A DNA stretch of 19,454 bases from an uncultured Prevotella sp. (lineage in GTDB: Bacteria; Bacteroidota; Bacteroidia; Bacteroidales; Bacteroidaceae): the NCBI GenBank assembly GCA_900769055.1, contig CAAGFF010000175.1, forward strand, positions 1 through 19,454, given 5' to 3'. How positions within the stretch are numbered: position 1 is the first letter of the stretch; every line of letters begins with the position of its first letter. Below the pieces are notes generated by a model. The model saw only the letters and a program-made list of their open reading frames with translations, did not search any database and was not told the origin of the DNA. Shown one piece after another: positions 1-7,875 of the stretch. A program made the position numbers and the translations under genes.

Positions 1-171
1 CTCGCTAATTCCGAGCATATTGACCCCATGCCTTGTGATGTGGCAATGCTTCCGCAGCATCTCTGTCGAGTAATCAAGCCCATAGTGCCGTGCTATCATG
101 CGCAGGGATGTCGGCCCACAGTCACAGGAATTGTTCTGCTTGAAGTGTGGAAAGCGTTTGGGGAATTTCAT
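1..171 (-). CDS. Second C39-peptidase ABC exporter, N-terminal 57 codons (cut by window edge)
   Basis: This is the first 57 codons of a peptidase-containing ABC exporter whose remainder lies beyond the left edge. It starts at the ATG complementary to 169-171, 8 bp after the stop of the barrel gene at 180, the same 8-bp spacing as in the other cassette. The visible part is the start of a C39 cysteine protease domain, which cleaves peptide leaders after Gly-Gly during export. The catalytic Cys18 sits in the DCG motif. It differs from the complete exporter at 8128-10344 by only one residue here: Ser16 is Cys16, giving a CDC sequence. The catalytic His and Asp, membrane domain and ATPase cannot be seen, so whether the gene is intact is unknown. 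It should handle the peptide encoded at 3245-3523, judging by position. Confidence 0.85.
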   Translation of the reverse strand, partial: MKFPKRFPHFKQNNSCDCGPTSLRMIARHYGLDYSTEMLRKHCHITRHGVNMLGISE

Positions 172-172
172 A
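1..172 (-). repeat. Exporter 5'-end duplication, copy A
   Basis: Matches 10174-10345 with two mismatches in 172 bases, at positions 112 (synonymous) and 125 (Ser to Cys). Similarity stops just upstream of the start codon: the 8-bp spacer and the preceding barrel genes differ. The copy continues past the window, so its full length is unknown. Confidence 0.95.
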
Positions 173-179
173 CTCTTAT

Positions 180-2969
180 CTATTTCTTCTTCGGGTTCTT
201 GTTCCAGTGATATACAAGATGCGCCATAACGTAGTGGGGCAGCGAGCGGTACCAGGTCTCGGTGCGTCCCTGTGCGTTCACGGTGTATTGGGTGGACGAC
301 AGCTGGTGCAGCAGGTCGAAGGCCTCAATGCGAGCGATGAGCTTACCCTTGAAGAAGGACTGGCTGATGGAGGCATTCAGCACGAAGTCGTCAGTGTTCA
401 GCTCGCTGCTGCCATAGCCACGGCGGGAGTACATCGTTCCGTCAGCCGACAGGGTGGTATTAAGTACAGGTATGGTGTAGCGGGCAGAGAGTCCGTACTG
501 GAAGTCGGTGGCGTTCAGTGTCTCGAAATCATACATCTTGCCCTCCGAGTGCCGCCATCTGATGTCGCCCGTGGCGCGGATATTCAGCGGGCCTTTGCTG
601 TATTGTATATATGCGTTGTCGTGCATGGTCAGGGTGTTAACGGCATTCAGGCGGCTTTCGGTCTCGCCTGCGAGCATTGCATGGTCGATGGAGTGGTGGT
701 GGTTGGCATCCATACAATTCTGCCATGTCCATAACCGTTTCTCACCAACAGAGCTGTATATTTGGTATTTCACGCTGGCAAAATACGCTCCTCTTACATT
801 CTCTGGCTTATAAGTGTAGATTCCATTTGTTGGATTGTACATTACCGACTGCGATACATCCCTATGATGATAGTCAAACGATGCAGAGGCCTTCCACTGT
901 TTCTGGCTGTGCCCATTTCCATGACCGAGATACTCTATTCCGAAGTTTGTGCTCGCATTGCCTTTCAGACCTGGTGTTCCCAGCTTTACCACCAGTGGGT
1001 TACTGTCATCCCGATAGTTGATCATGTCGTAGATGTTTGCCGTGGCCTGTGTGTGCCTGATGTTCAGGCTTAGCTCGCGTTTATTTGCAGTCTTCAAGCT
1101 ATACGACAGCCATGGAGTGACAAACAGCGTCGTGCTTGTGGCAATAGTGTCAAGCGATCCCCTCTGGTAGTGAAGTTTCTGGCGTGTGAGTGGCACTTGC
1201 AGGCCAAACAGCCAGTTGGTACACGACTTCATGTCCGGTTGCAGCTCATTACTGGTGTAGATGCTTATTTCGGTCGTATTTGTTTGCGTGCGGAGCTTAC
1301 TGTCATAGCTGTTGCTCAAATCAGTAATGGAAGAAAGTGCTTCCAGCTGAGAAGCCAGCAGCAAGGTGTCGGGATGATAAAGATAGTCATGGATAGCGGT
1401 TCGAGATAATCCCGTGATGTTCTTTATTCTGAATTGAGTCTTGTCAAACGCTTTGCCTATATAGTCAAGCTTCAGCTCTCCTGATGTCACCTGCTTTCCA
1501 TAATCCCCAATGTTATAGCGCTGTTCCACCGATGGTGTTACATAGTTCCTGGTATTGTAATGGCTGGCACTCTCCGACTTGTCGCTGCTATGCTCCGCCT
1601 TGGCTACGTATGTAATGTTCTTCCCTTCGCCAACTCTGATGTCACCCAGCACCTGCATCAGTCCATTCCACGAAGTTCCCTCGCTCATACCGATGGTGCG
1701 CATGGATGCCGTGAGCGTGTCGCCCCACTGTTGGAACATGGAGTTGGATGTTCCTTTACGTTTTCCATAACTGAAATCAGTGTAAACCATCATGAAGAAC
1801 GGGGCGTACATGGTGAAGTTGTTGTTTAGCGCAAGCTGCCATTTTTCCGATTGTCCCGTTCTGTCGGTAATGGATAGCGGGGTGTTGCCTGCGAGGAATT
1901 GCTCATGTCTTTGGTACATTTGCAGTTCCTCTTTTGACGATACAAACTCTGCGCGGAAGATGTCTTCCAGCATATCATCACGTGAATGATAGTCAGTCTC
2001 TGAACGCACACTCCGTGTCGTAACCATCAGGTGTGGTGAACGTTCTGGAGACCATGAGCCTGTCTTACCGATATGCTGCGTCTCATTGACGTTATTGGCA
2101 TTGCCAACCAGTGTAAAACGGCAGAAGTCAGTAAAACCAAGTCCAAACATTCGTCCCAACCAGCGATTGTCCGTTCCGCCAGCTCCTTCAATATTGGCAA
2201 TATAGCCGCGTTGGTAATCCTGCTTAAGATTGACATCCATCACATATTGCCTTGGAGCATCATCACGCCCCGTCACCTCGTCCCTCTTGCTCTTCTTGTC
2301 ATACACCTTGATATGCTTCACCGTGTAATACGGCAAGTTATCAATCAATATCTGATTGTTACTGCCGAAAAACGAGCGTGAGTTAAGCAGCAGCTCGTCA
2401 ACTTTCTTGCCGTTAACAAATATCTCCCCTGCTTCGTTCATCGTCACACCCGGCATCTGGCGGATAAGGTCATCAAGCATCGAGCCATCAGGCAGGCTGA
2501 AGGCGGAAGCATCATAAACGATGGTGTCGCCCCTATAGAACATTTTCACTTTCGTGGCCGTCACAACGACCTCACCGAGCGTGACATGACGTGCCCGTCT
2601 CATCTCTATTGTTGGCACAGGAACCTGTTTCTCCGGGGAGTCCGACACGGAGACCTTCTGCCACACCACATCATATCCCTCCAATTCTGCCCTGACAAGA
2701 TAGTCATGCCGGACGGCTTTGACAGGTGCATAATATGGAGCTATGAGAATGTCGCCATTGTAGTCCTCTATCCTTTCGACGTGGACAGAATCCAATACGC
2801 ATGTCGTACTATCCATCTCGTAAACGGAAACCTTAGCAACAAGGGGCTTTTTCAAGAACACATCCTGAACTGTCCCTACAAGCGTGACACTCTGTCCCAT
2901 AGAAGTTTGTGATGCGAGCAATGCAAGCAAACACATAAGAATATGTGATATGGTGTGTCTCATAACCAT
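180..2969 (-). CDS. TonB-receptor-like outer-membrane beta-barrel protein (cassette 2)
   Basis: A 929-residue outer-membrane protein. Residues 1-25 form a signal peptide. Residues 27-120 look like a carboxypeptidase-regulatory-like beta-sandwich. Residues 131-225 resemble a TonB-receptor plug, with LGEVVVTATKVKMFYRGDT followed by an MPGV segment. The rest has the aromatic-rich, alternating pattern of a large barrel and ends in a Lys-rich tail. It shares FY-RGDT and AF...DG plug motifs with the barrel at 10353-13034, but the two are strongly diverged. No SusD partner is present, arguing against a glycan-uptake pair. It sits between precursor 2 and exporter 2, so it may move the mature peptide across the outer membrane or act as receptor or immunity protein; the direction cannot be told. 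Start could also be Met3 (2963). Confidence 0.85.
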   Translation of the reverse strand: MVMRHTISHILMCLLALLASQTSMGQSVTLVGTVQDVFLKKPLVAKVSVYEMDSTTCVLDSVHVERIEDYNGDILIAPYYAPVKAVRHDYLVRAELEGYDVVWQKVSVSDSPEKQVPVPTIEMRRARHVTLGEVVVTATKVKMFYRGDTIVYDASAFSLPDGSMLDDLIRQMPGVTMNEAGEIFVNGKKVDELLLNSRSFFGSNNQILIDNLPYYTVKHIKVYDKKSKRDEVTGRDDAPRQYVMDVNLKQDYQRGYIANIEGAGGTDNRWLGRMFGLGFTDFCRFTLVGNANNVNETQHIGKTGSWSPERSPHLMVTTRSVRSETDYHSRDDMLEDIFRAEFVSSKEELQMYQRHEQFLAGNTPLSITDRTGQSEKWQLALNNNFTMYAPFFMMVYTDFSYGKRKGTSNSMFQQWGDTLTASMRTIGMSEGTSWNGLMQVLGDIRVGEGKNITYVAKAEHSSDKSESASHYNTRNYVTPSVEQRYNIGDYGKQVTSGELKLDYIGKAFDKTQFRIKNITGLSRTAIHDYLYHPDTLLLASQLEALSSITDLSNSYDSKLRTQTNTTEISIYTSNELQPDMKSCTNWLFGLQVPLTRQKLHYQRGSLDTIATSTTLFVTPWLSYSLKTANKRELSLNIRHTQATANIYDMINYRDDSNPLVVKLGTPGLKGNASTNFGIEYLGHGNGHSQKQWKASASFDYHHRDVSQSVMYNPTNGIYTYKPENVRGAYFASVKYQIYSSVGEKRLWTWQNCMDANHHHSIDHAMLAGETESRLNAVNTLTMHDNAYIQYSKGPLNIRATGDIRWRHSEGKMYDFETLNATDFQYGLSARYTIPVLNTTLSADGTMYSRRGYGSSELNTDDFVLNASISQSFFKGKLIARIEAFDLLHQLSSTQYTVNAQGRTETWYRSLPHYVMAHLVYHWNKNPKKK

Positions 2970-3244
2970 TAATTTTTAAAATGTTGGAACATATCGAAAT
3001 GACATAAAAGGCAAGATACCAATTACAAATAAGCGGAAGCTCTTTCTTGATAATATGATATCACGCCTTTTTGTTGTACCGGATTGCAAACAATCTTCGT
3101 TCTTCCCACTTCCTTCCTCATAATTATAATCTTATAATTATAATCTTTTCGCTATATCTACAGATAAAACCTGCTAACACATTTGGTTAGATTTGGAATT
3201 TTGAAAAGATAAAGTAAGTTGAAGAGTAGGAACCGTAATGCAGT
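2970..3244 (-). other. 275-bp A/T-rich intergenic region between precursor 2 and barrel 2
   Basis: This spacer is far longer than the 49-bp one at the same place in cassette 1. It holds a 14-bp tandem repeat (3120-3147) and a weak 5-bp inverted repeat (3174-3178/3186-3190). There is no clear terminator hairpin after the precursor stop. I found no good match to the Bacteroidales TAnnTTTG promoter element on the minus strand. A 32-codon open frame (3023-3121) is probably chance. An independent promoter for the barrel and exporter is plausible, but it is inferred only from length and composition. Confidence 0.5.
3120..3147. repeat. Perfect tandem repeat, 2 x 14 bp
   Basis: ATAATTATAATCTT occurs twice head to tail with no mismatch, and each unit contains the palindrome ATAATTAT. 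It lies about 150 bp upstream of the barrel-2 start. It could be a paired regulator site or just slippage in A/T-rich DNA. Confidence 0.7.
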
Positions 3245-3523
3245 TTACCATATTCCATTAATGTGAGAAAGAAATTGGCAAGACGCACTAGTATATCCCT
3301 GACAATCGTTTCTTAACACTCCGGATTCTGCTGCAGACTGACTCGTAGCTTTCACGTTTACGGTTCTTGTATAAACACTTCCACACGACTTTGTCAAGGA
3401 ACAAGTACATTTGAAAATGTCAACATTACTCCATTCGACTCCTCCTGCAATAGACAGCATCTCCATTGCGGACAAACGTTTGTTTAATTGAGACGAAACC
3501 ATAAATTTGCGTATTTTCCTCAT
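3245..3523 (-). CDS. GG-leader peptide precursor 2 (Bacteroidales natural-product precursor type)
   Basis: A 92-residue precursor. The basic leader MRKIRKFMVS continues to the SAMEMLSIAGG end, with Gly27-Gly28 as the expected C39 cleavage site. This is the layout of the Bacteroidales GG-leader family (TIGR04149 type), recognised by pattern. The 64-residue core has five cysteines (39, 41, 47, 74, 82) and many Ser/Thr, so at least one Cys stays unpaired in a monomer; a dimer, a modified Cys, or loss of one are all possible. No radical-SAM CXXX repeats are seen. It is followed by a barrel and an exporter start, mirroring the precursor at 13084-13314, though the cores differ entirely. The start is upstream of a lysine/arginine-rich leader with an A/T-rich 5' region and no Shine-Dalgarno. 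Activity (bacteriocin, signal or other) is unknown. Confidence 0.82.
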   Translation of the reverse strand: MRKIRKFMVSSQLNKRLSAMEMLSIAGGVEWSNVDIFKCTCSLTKSCGSVYTRTVNVKATSQSAAESGVLRNDCQGYTSASCQFLSHINGIW

Positions 3524-3576
3524 AATTAAAACATTTAATAGTGCCTACTCTATTTTAGCTTTTCGGCATCCGCCAT

Positions 3577-3630
3577 TTATTTCTTCTTCGGGCTATTGCA
3601 TTGGTACACTGTCAAGTTAGGTATGTACTT
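3577..3630 (-). pseudogene. Possible 17-codon remnant of an outer-membrane barrel C-terminus
   Basis: In the 119-bp gap upstream of precursor 2, the minus strand reads KYIPNLTVYQCNSPKKK and a stop. This resembles the last residues of barrel 2 (LVYHWNKNPKKK and stop), and 15 nt around the stop are identical (tatttcttcttcggg, also near 181-195). It is closed upstream by a stop codon at 3631-3633. If real, it is the scar of a deleted barrel gene at this junction. The segment is short and Lys-rich, so chance is possible. The rest of the gap shows no promoter match. Confidence 0.35.
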
Positions 3631-3642
3631 TTAATCTCCCAT

Positions 3643-4395
3643 CTATCGTCCGACATCCCCATTGAGCACCAATAAAGAAGTGTTCTTTACAGGATGATAG
3701 AATGTCATACCCGCATGTTCGTTGACATACAGTTTCTCGAACACATTGGCAGGTCCCCATGAGAGACAGAACCTGTAGCCGAAATTCTCAAATTGCCTGA
3801 CAACATATCTACCACTATACGCCATTGTCGGCATCAGAAACTCATAATGGATTGTTTCATTAGTCTTTATGAAATCTCTTAAATCATCAAGAAAGCCCCT
3901 GCTGACATAAAACATCTGACTCCACGAAAACCATAGACTTTTAAAAGTGTTGTCACGGATATAGCTCAAAGGCCAATGGTTTGACGTTCCACCTTCCATA
4001 TCGGTTGCTATGTGGATATAATCAGCATCATACTGGCTGTCAACCGTCATTACAAACTTACGGAAGCTTCCGACCAAAGCTACATCGTATTCGATTAGCA
4101 GGTAGTGCTCATATTTATGTTGTTGGGAAAGTTCCAGAAGAGGTATCAGCGAGTTGGCCAGCAGCCGGTCACCCATATGGAAGAAGTTCTGTAAAGTGGA
4201 CGAGTCAAATTCAAAGAAGGGAATACCAAAAAACAGATTGCTGTCAGCCTGACGACCATGACTGTCGTATAGAACTATCATATCCATAATTCCAGACACC
4301 TCCTCATTTATATATTTCAAGTATCGTTCTATTCCATCGTTTACCACATGGGTTATTACTACAATACAGTTTCTGTTGTCTTTTGGCATCTTCAT
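3643..4395 (-). CDS. Putative glycosyltransferase, EYDV type
   Basis: About 250 residues from the preferred start. The fold is not recognised with certainty, but it looks like a nucleotide-sugar transferase: a beta-strand start (CIVVITHVV), a YLLIEYDVALVGSF segment resembling a DXD-like acidic motif, and a C-terminal YHPVKN. The same landmarks occur in the gene at 5651-6412 (THIF, WLVEYDVRFSGNW, YHPAK), so the two are diverged paralogues; DUF3405 is a possible relative. The open frame reaches back to a GTG at 4458, but ATG at 4395 (or 4389) is better: GAGGGG lies just upstream and the paralogue begins there. It follows glf through a strong hairpin and precedes precursor 2. It may glycosylate the peptide or a surface glycan. 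No signal peptide or membrane segment is seen, so it should be cytoplasmic. Confidence 0.65.
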   Translation of the reverse strand: MKMPKDNRNCIVVITHVVNDGIERYLKYINEEVSGIMDMIVLYDSHGRQADSNLFFGIPFFEFDSSTLQNFFHMGDRLLANSLIPLLELSQQHKYEHYLLIEYDVALVGSFRKFVMTVDSQYDADYIHIATDMEGGTSNHWPLSYIRDNTFKSLWFSWSQMFYVSRGFLDDLRDFIKTNETIHYEFLMPTMAYSGRYVVRQFENFGYRFCLSWGPANVFEKLYVNEHAGMTFYHPVKNTSLLVLNGDVGR

Positions 4396-4467
4396 ATTCC
4401 CCTCATTACACAAATTGTTCTTTGTTACCATTTTCTTGCAGTCATTTTTTAATTTCACACCATCACT

Positions 4468-4514
4468 TAAGGTGGGTTCTATTAATTCGGTGGGAATTAA
4501 TAGAACCCACCTTA
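4468..4514 (-). terminator. Perfect 20-bp hairpin at the glf stop codon
   Basis: Bases 4468-4487 and 4495-4514 are perfectly complementary around a 7-nt loop (4488-4494). The stem begins with the TAA stop of glf. No U-run follows directly (the transcript continues AGUGAUGGUG), so it is not a textbook intrinsic terminator. It may act as a 3'-end stabiliser, processing site or partial terminator separating glf from the next gene. The symmetry also gives it termination-like potential on the other strand. Confidence 0.6.
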
Positions 4515-5648
4515 TGTGTATTCACGAACAACGGAAGACTTTTCCCATGCCGCGAGGGCACTTGCAATAGTCTTATCCATATCGTAATAAGCATATTCGG
4601 CAAGTCTTCCTCCGAAAATCACATTCCTCTCCCCTTTGGCCAATTCCATATAGTTTCTGTATATAGTATTGTTGGTCCCATCATTTATGGGATAATAGGC
4701 CTCCTTGCCATCGGCATAGCAGTCTGGATACTCTCTCGTTATAACAGTTTTAGGATTAGCATACACATCATTGCCGAAACAGACGAAATGTTTGTGCTCG
4801 ATAATGCGCGTATATGGCGTTTCCCTATCCGTAAAGTTCATTATTGCAACACCCTGGCTGTTGGGGATACCGGCCACCTGAGTCTCAAACCTTAACGACC
4901 TATATGCCAGTCGCCCGAGACAGCGATGGAAGTAATCATCTATCTTGCCTGTATATACCAGCTCATGAGCCACGTCCCTCCAGCATCTGTATAGTCCTTC
5001 AAAGAAGTTTACCGAAGTACGTGTCTCTATACCTTCAAGAAGCTTATCGACAAGAGAATTGTATCCATCGACAGGCACACCCTGATATGGGTCATCGAAA
5101 TAACTGTTGTCATATACAAGCCTGACGGGGAGCCGCCTAATGATAAATGGAGGAAGCTCACAGCAACTACGTCCCCATTGTTTCTCGGTATATCCGCTTA
5201 TCAGTTTGCGGTAGACATCCTCACCTACCATTGACAGTGCTTGCTCCTCAAGGTTGGTAACGACTCCCCTGAACCGCTGACGCTCTATCACGGCATTCGC
5301 CTCCTCTGGCGTTACGGTATTCCACATCTGCCTGAACGTGTTCATATTGAATGGAAGGTTGAATATCTCCCCATGATAATTAGCAAGTGGGCAGAGACGG
5401 AAACTGTTGAAGTTTACAAAACCGCAAACGAAGTCCCACACTGTTTTGTCGGAGGTGTGGAATACATGGGGGCCATAGGAATGTACGGTTATTCCTTCCA
5501 CTTCGGTACAATATACATTTCCACCCGTGTGTGGTCGGCTGTCTATCACAAGACAGCTCTTGCCACTTTGTCTGGCCATGTATGCGAACGTTGCTCCGAA
5601 CAGTCCTGAACCAACTATCAGGTAGTCATATTGTCTTTTCCTCATCAT
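4512..5648 (-). CDS. glf: UDP-galactopyranose mutase
   Basis: A 378-residue flavoenzyme, typical length for bacterial UGM, interconverting UDP-galactopyranose and UDP-galactofuranose in the cytoplasm. The N-terminal Rossmann motif is YDYLIVGSGLFGA (GxGxxG at 13-18), followed by VIDSRPHTGGNVY and GPHVFHT, all UGM hallmarks for FAD and substrate binding. The C-terminal part has YYPIND and GRLAEYAYYDMDK, matching the substrate-binding and flavin-contacting end of the family. It starts 2 bp after the stop of the transferase gene at 5651, so the two are co-transcribed and probably translationally linked. Its presence implies that at least one neighbouring transferase uses UDP-Galf. Met1 and Met2 are both possible starts. 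Assignment is secure; which product receives Galf is inference. Confidence 0.96.
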   Translation of the reverse strand: MMRKRQYDYLIVGSGLFGATFAYMARQSGKSCLVIDSRPHTGGNVYCTEVEGITVHSYGPHVFHTSDKTVWDFVCGFVNFNSFRLCPLANYHGEIFNLPFNMNTFRQMWNTVTPEEANAVIERQRFRGVVTNLEEQALSMVGEDVYRKLISGYTEKQWGRSCCELPPFIIRRLPVRLVYDNSYFDDPYQGVPVDGYNSLVDKLLEGIETRTSVNFFEGLYRCWRDVAHELVYTGKIDDYFHRCLGRLAYRSLRFETQVAGIPNSQGVAIMNFTDRETPYTRIIEHKHFVCFGNDVYANPKTVITREYPDCYADGKEAYYPINDGTNNTIYRNYMELAKGERNVIFGGRLAEYAYYDMDKTIASALAAWEKSSVVREYT

Positions 5649-5650
5649 TT

Positions 5651-6412
5651 CTATTTTGCAGGATGATATATCATGTCTTTCAGTCTCATCTCACTCTCCT
5701 TATGCATGGGGCGATACCTGTGTGTCCAGCCTGGACTATCACCGCCGCTCACATCCTCCTTGTAGAAAAGGTTCTCACAACCTGGGGACACAAAACTGCC
5801 CTGTCCTCCAAAATCTGCAATGCTCATGTCGAAATATCTGAACAGCGTAGCCATAAGAACTTCGTTGTGCCCCCGGTCTCCCAGAAGGCACCTTCCATGT
5901 AGTAGCCTTAGTGCCCTGTTCGAAAAACGGCAAATGGGATTGAACGACTTTAGCATGAAACTATTGTCGGCTGTTATGCCTGTAAGCTCAATCTCATGCC
6001 AGCGAATCCATGTGCAGTTATCGGAATATGTTTCTATGCAAGCAGACCAAAAGTCCTCATCCTTATCCTCAAAGAAGGTGAAGAAAGTATTCCAGTTACC
6101 AGAGAACCGCACGTCATACTCTACAAGCCAGTAATAATCATAGTCTGGATGCGAGAGAAAAAAGTCCAGGAGGACAAAATGGAAGTTGCCATCCATAATA
6201 GTACAGCCCCAGCTCCTGTAGCCGTAACCATTCAAGCGACAGACAGAAAAACCATGTGTCTTTGTTCTCAGACCAGCTGGAGGAGTCACCCTGTCAGACT
6301 GGTAGACTACGTAAAGGTCGGCCTTTTCCGAAGTCTCAGCCGAAAGTTTCTCTATCTCCCTTACAATGTTCTCGGGAAAGATATGGGTAACATACATAAT
6401 CGCCGTTTTCAT
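5651..6412 (-). CDS. Putative glycosyltransferase, EYDV type (paralogue of 3643-4395)
   Basis: About 253 residues from the preferred start at Met11 of the open frame (MKTAIMYVTH), which aligns with its paralogue. The upstream ATG at 6442 would overlap the previous gene by 8 nt (ATGTATAA) and add ten unlikely residues. Landmarks are an N-terminal hydrophobic strand, YYWLVEYDVRFSGNW near the middle as probable metal/nucleotide-sugar motif, a GHNEVLMATLFR segment, and the C-terminal YHPAK. The EYDVR-G-W pattern recalls DUF3405-type putative transferases, but this is from memory and unverified. The gene lies between the DUF707-like fusion and glf with almost no spacing, so it belongs to the operon. 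A role with UDP-Galf as donor is plausible from adjacency to glf. It appears cytoplasmic. Confidence 0.65.
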   Translation of the reverse strand: MKTAIMYVTHIFPENIVREIEKLSAETSEKADLYVVYQSDRVTPPAGLRTKTHGFSVCRLNGYGYRSWGCTIMDGNFHFVLLDFFLSHPDYDYYWLVEYDVRFSGNWNTFFTFFEDKDEDFWSACIETYSDNCTWIRWHEIELTGITADNSFMLKSFNPICRFSNRALRLLHGRCLLGDRGHNEVLMATLFRYFDMSIADFGGQGSFVSPGCENLFYKEDVSGGDSPGWTHRYRPMHKESEMRLKDMIYHPAK

Positions 6413-6434
6413 AGATTTACACAGATATGGTGGG

Positions 6435-7874
6435 TTATACATTCGTCATCATCTCACACAGCATGACGGCATCATCAAGCGTTATCAGCTGCGGACGCAG
6501 GTTTGAGAGTTCCTCCGCGGACATCCTAAGATAGGTATTGCCGCAGCCATGTTTGTAAAGCCTGTAATGCAGCCATGCACGGCTCACATGTCCGAGACCT
6601 GCATCTTCCATGGCCTTCTCTTGCTTTCTGACCATACCTCCCGTATCATGTCCCAGCCATTTAAGGTAGTCAAGGGCATCAAGCACGACACCAATGTCCT
6701 CAGCCGTACTATTGTCCAGCCTGTCTGTTATTGCAACGGCAACACTACTACACAGAGCCTTGTCACCGCTACCAAAGTCATGGTTCTTCAACATAAGGTA
6801 TTTGCCCAAGCCTGCAAGTCCATCCAATCCAATTTCCGAGACATGTTCCGAACCATAACACAATATATGCTTGTCAACATCCTCAAGCACGCTGTCAGGA
6901 CTGTCATTCACAAGTCCCTCAGCGTACAGGTACCTAACAAGCCATGCGCACCCTGTTATTCCATGCCGGAAACTCATGTCGTCAATAATCATACCTGCAT
7001 AATCCTGAACACGCGATATAATGTCCAAGCCCATGTCGGCATATTGCCTTGACTCAGTTGCCATGCTGAGAAGAGACAGAAAATAGGCATAGCCGAAATA
7101 ACCGTCCATACCCATCGTCTGGGCACACAGAACTTCCGTCCCAATCCAGTGAACGAGCATGTCTCTAACAGCCAGAAATATATCCCTGCGCCACAAACCT
7201 GACGTAAATTCCCCTATGCAGCCGTACTCCTCAACCTCCGTTACCAGACCATACTTGTTGAGGTATGCCGTAAGCTCCCGATTGTGCAGCTCCTGTCCGG
7301 ATTGTATCGGTCGTGAATGCACCACCATAATCTCGTCGATTATGGCCATGTCATTCTTTCCACGGCCAATCAGCCTTGGCCAATGGGTCTCGGTCCCCCA
7401 TCCCGTACTGTTCTCTCCAAATGTGAACAGCACATCATTCAGCGCTTCACGCGAGAAGCATGGTACCATCATCTCAACGAAATTAGTGTAACGCAGCTTA
7501 CAGAAAGGGTCATGTAGAGTATGCGGCCAAGTATAGTATGACCTCTTCAGCGACGGCTGGGCTATTTTAAGTCCATAACGGCGCATGGCGGCAAACAGTG
7601 AATTTATTGCTGCTGCATCCATGCGGATGTCATCATCTGGCAGAAAAAAATAGTCATACTTGTCCTTTAGCTGAGGATTGGCCTCAAGATACTTGTGAAT
7701 GACATTCAGTTTATATCCCCTGATGTGGCAAACATATTCTGCATCATTGCGGAAATAATCCATGGAGTCATCATATACTATCAGGTGCAGCTCAAAGTCA
7801 CAACACCCTTCTGTCCACATTCGGTGGACGCTGCCTTGCCCAACGGCAGAGATTACGCAGTTTCTTGTTCTCAT
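6435..7874 (-). CDS. DUF707-like putative glycosyltransferase fused to LanC-like repeats
   Basis: A 479-residue two-part protein. Residues 1-200 resemble DUF707: YDYFFLPDDDI (Asp80-82 acidic cluster), LKIAQPSL, TNFVEMMVPCFSREAL and TGWGTETHW occur in the family's order. Residues 230-479 are alpha-helical with glycine-rich turns like lanthionine-cyclase toroids (FRHGITGCAW at about 302, GLDGLAGLGKYL at 349). None of the zinc-ligand motifs of a working LanC is evident (no CHG), so cyclase activity is unlikely; the part may bind the leader or partner proteins. It starts 1 bp after the stop of the 70-aa gene upstream. Similar LanC-like pieces are found in the proteins at 15730-17355 and 17352-17963. 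The role in peptide glycosylation is inferred from context. Function of DUF707 in bacteria is not established. Confidence 0.7.
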   Translation of the reverse strand: MRTRNCVISAVGQGSVHRMWTEGCCDFELHLIVYDDSMDYFRNDAEYVCHIRGYKLNVIHKYLEANPQLKDKYDYFFLPDDDIRMDAAAINSLFAAMRRYGLKIAQPSLKRSYYTWPHTLHDPFCKLRYTNFVEMMVPCFSREALNDVLFTFGENSTGWGTETHWPRLIGRGKNDMAIIDEIMVVHSRPIQSGQELHNRELTAYLNKYGLVTEVEEYGCIGEFTSGLWRRDIFLAVRDMLVHWIGTEVLCAQTMGMDGYFGYAYFLSLLSMATESRQYADMGLDIISRVQDYAGMIIDDMSFRHGITGCAWLVRYLYAEGLVNDSPDSVLEDVDKHILCYGSEHVSEIGLDGLAGLGKYLMLKNHDFGSGDKALCSSVAVAITDRLDNSTAEDIGVVLDALDYLKWLGHDTGGMVRKQEKAMEDAGLGHVSRAWLHYRLYKHGCGNTYLRMSAEELSNLRPQLITLDDAVMLCEMMTNV

Positions 7875-7875
7875 T

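Noticed and set aside
180..2969. SusC-type glycan importer
   Set aside because: No SusD gene or glycan-degrading enzyme is adjacent; context is a peptide precursor and exporter.
3023..3121. 32-codon minus-strand open frame (MRKEVGRTK start) between precursor 2 and barrel 2
   Set aside because: No GG site, no recognisable domain, and the length is expected by chance in this spacer.
3524..3642. Bacteroidales promoter (TAnnTTTG with upstream TTTG) for precursor 2
   Set aside because: No convincing match on the minus strand; only partial A/T-rich similarities were seen.
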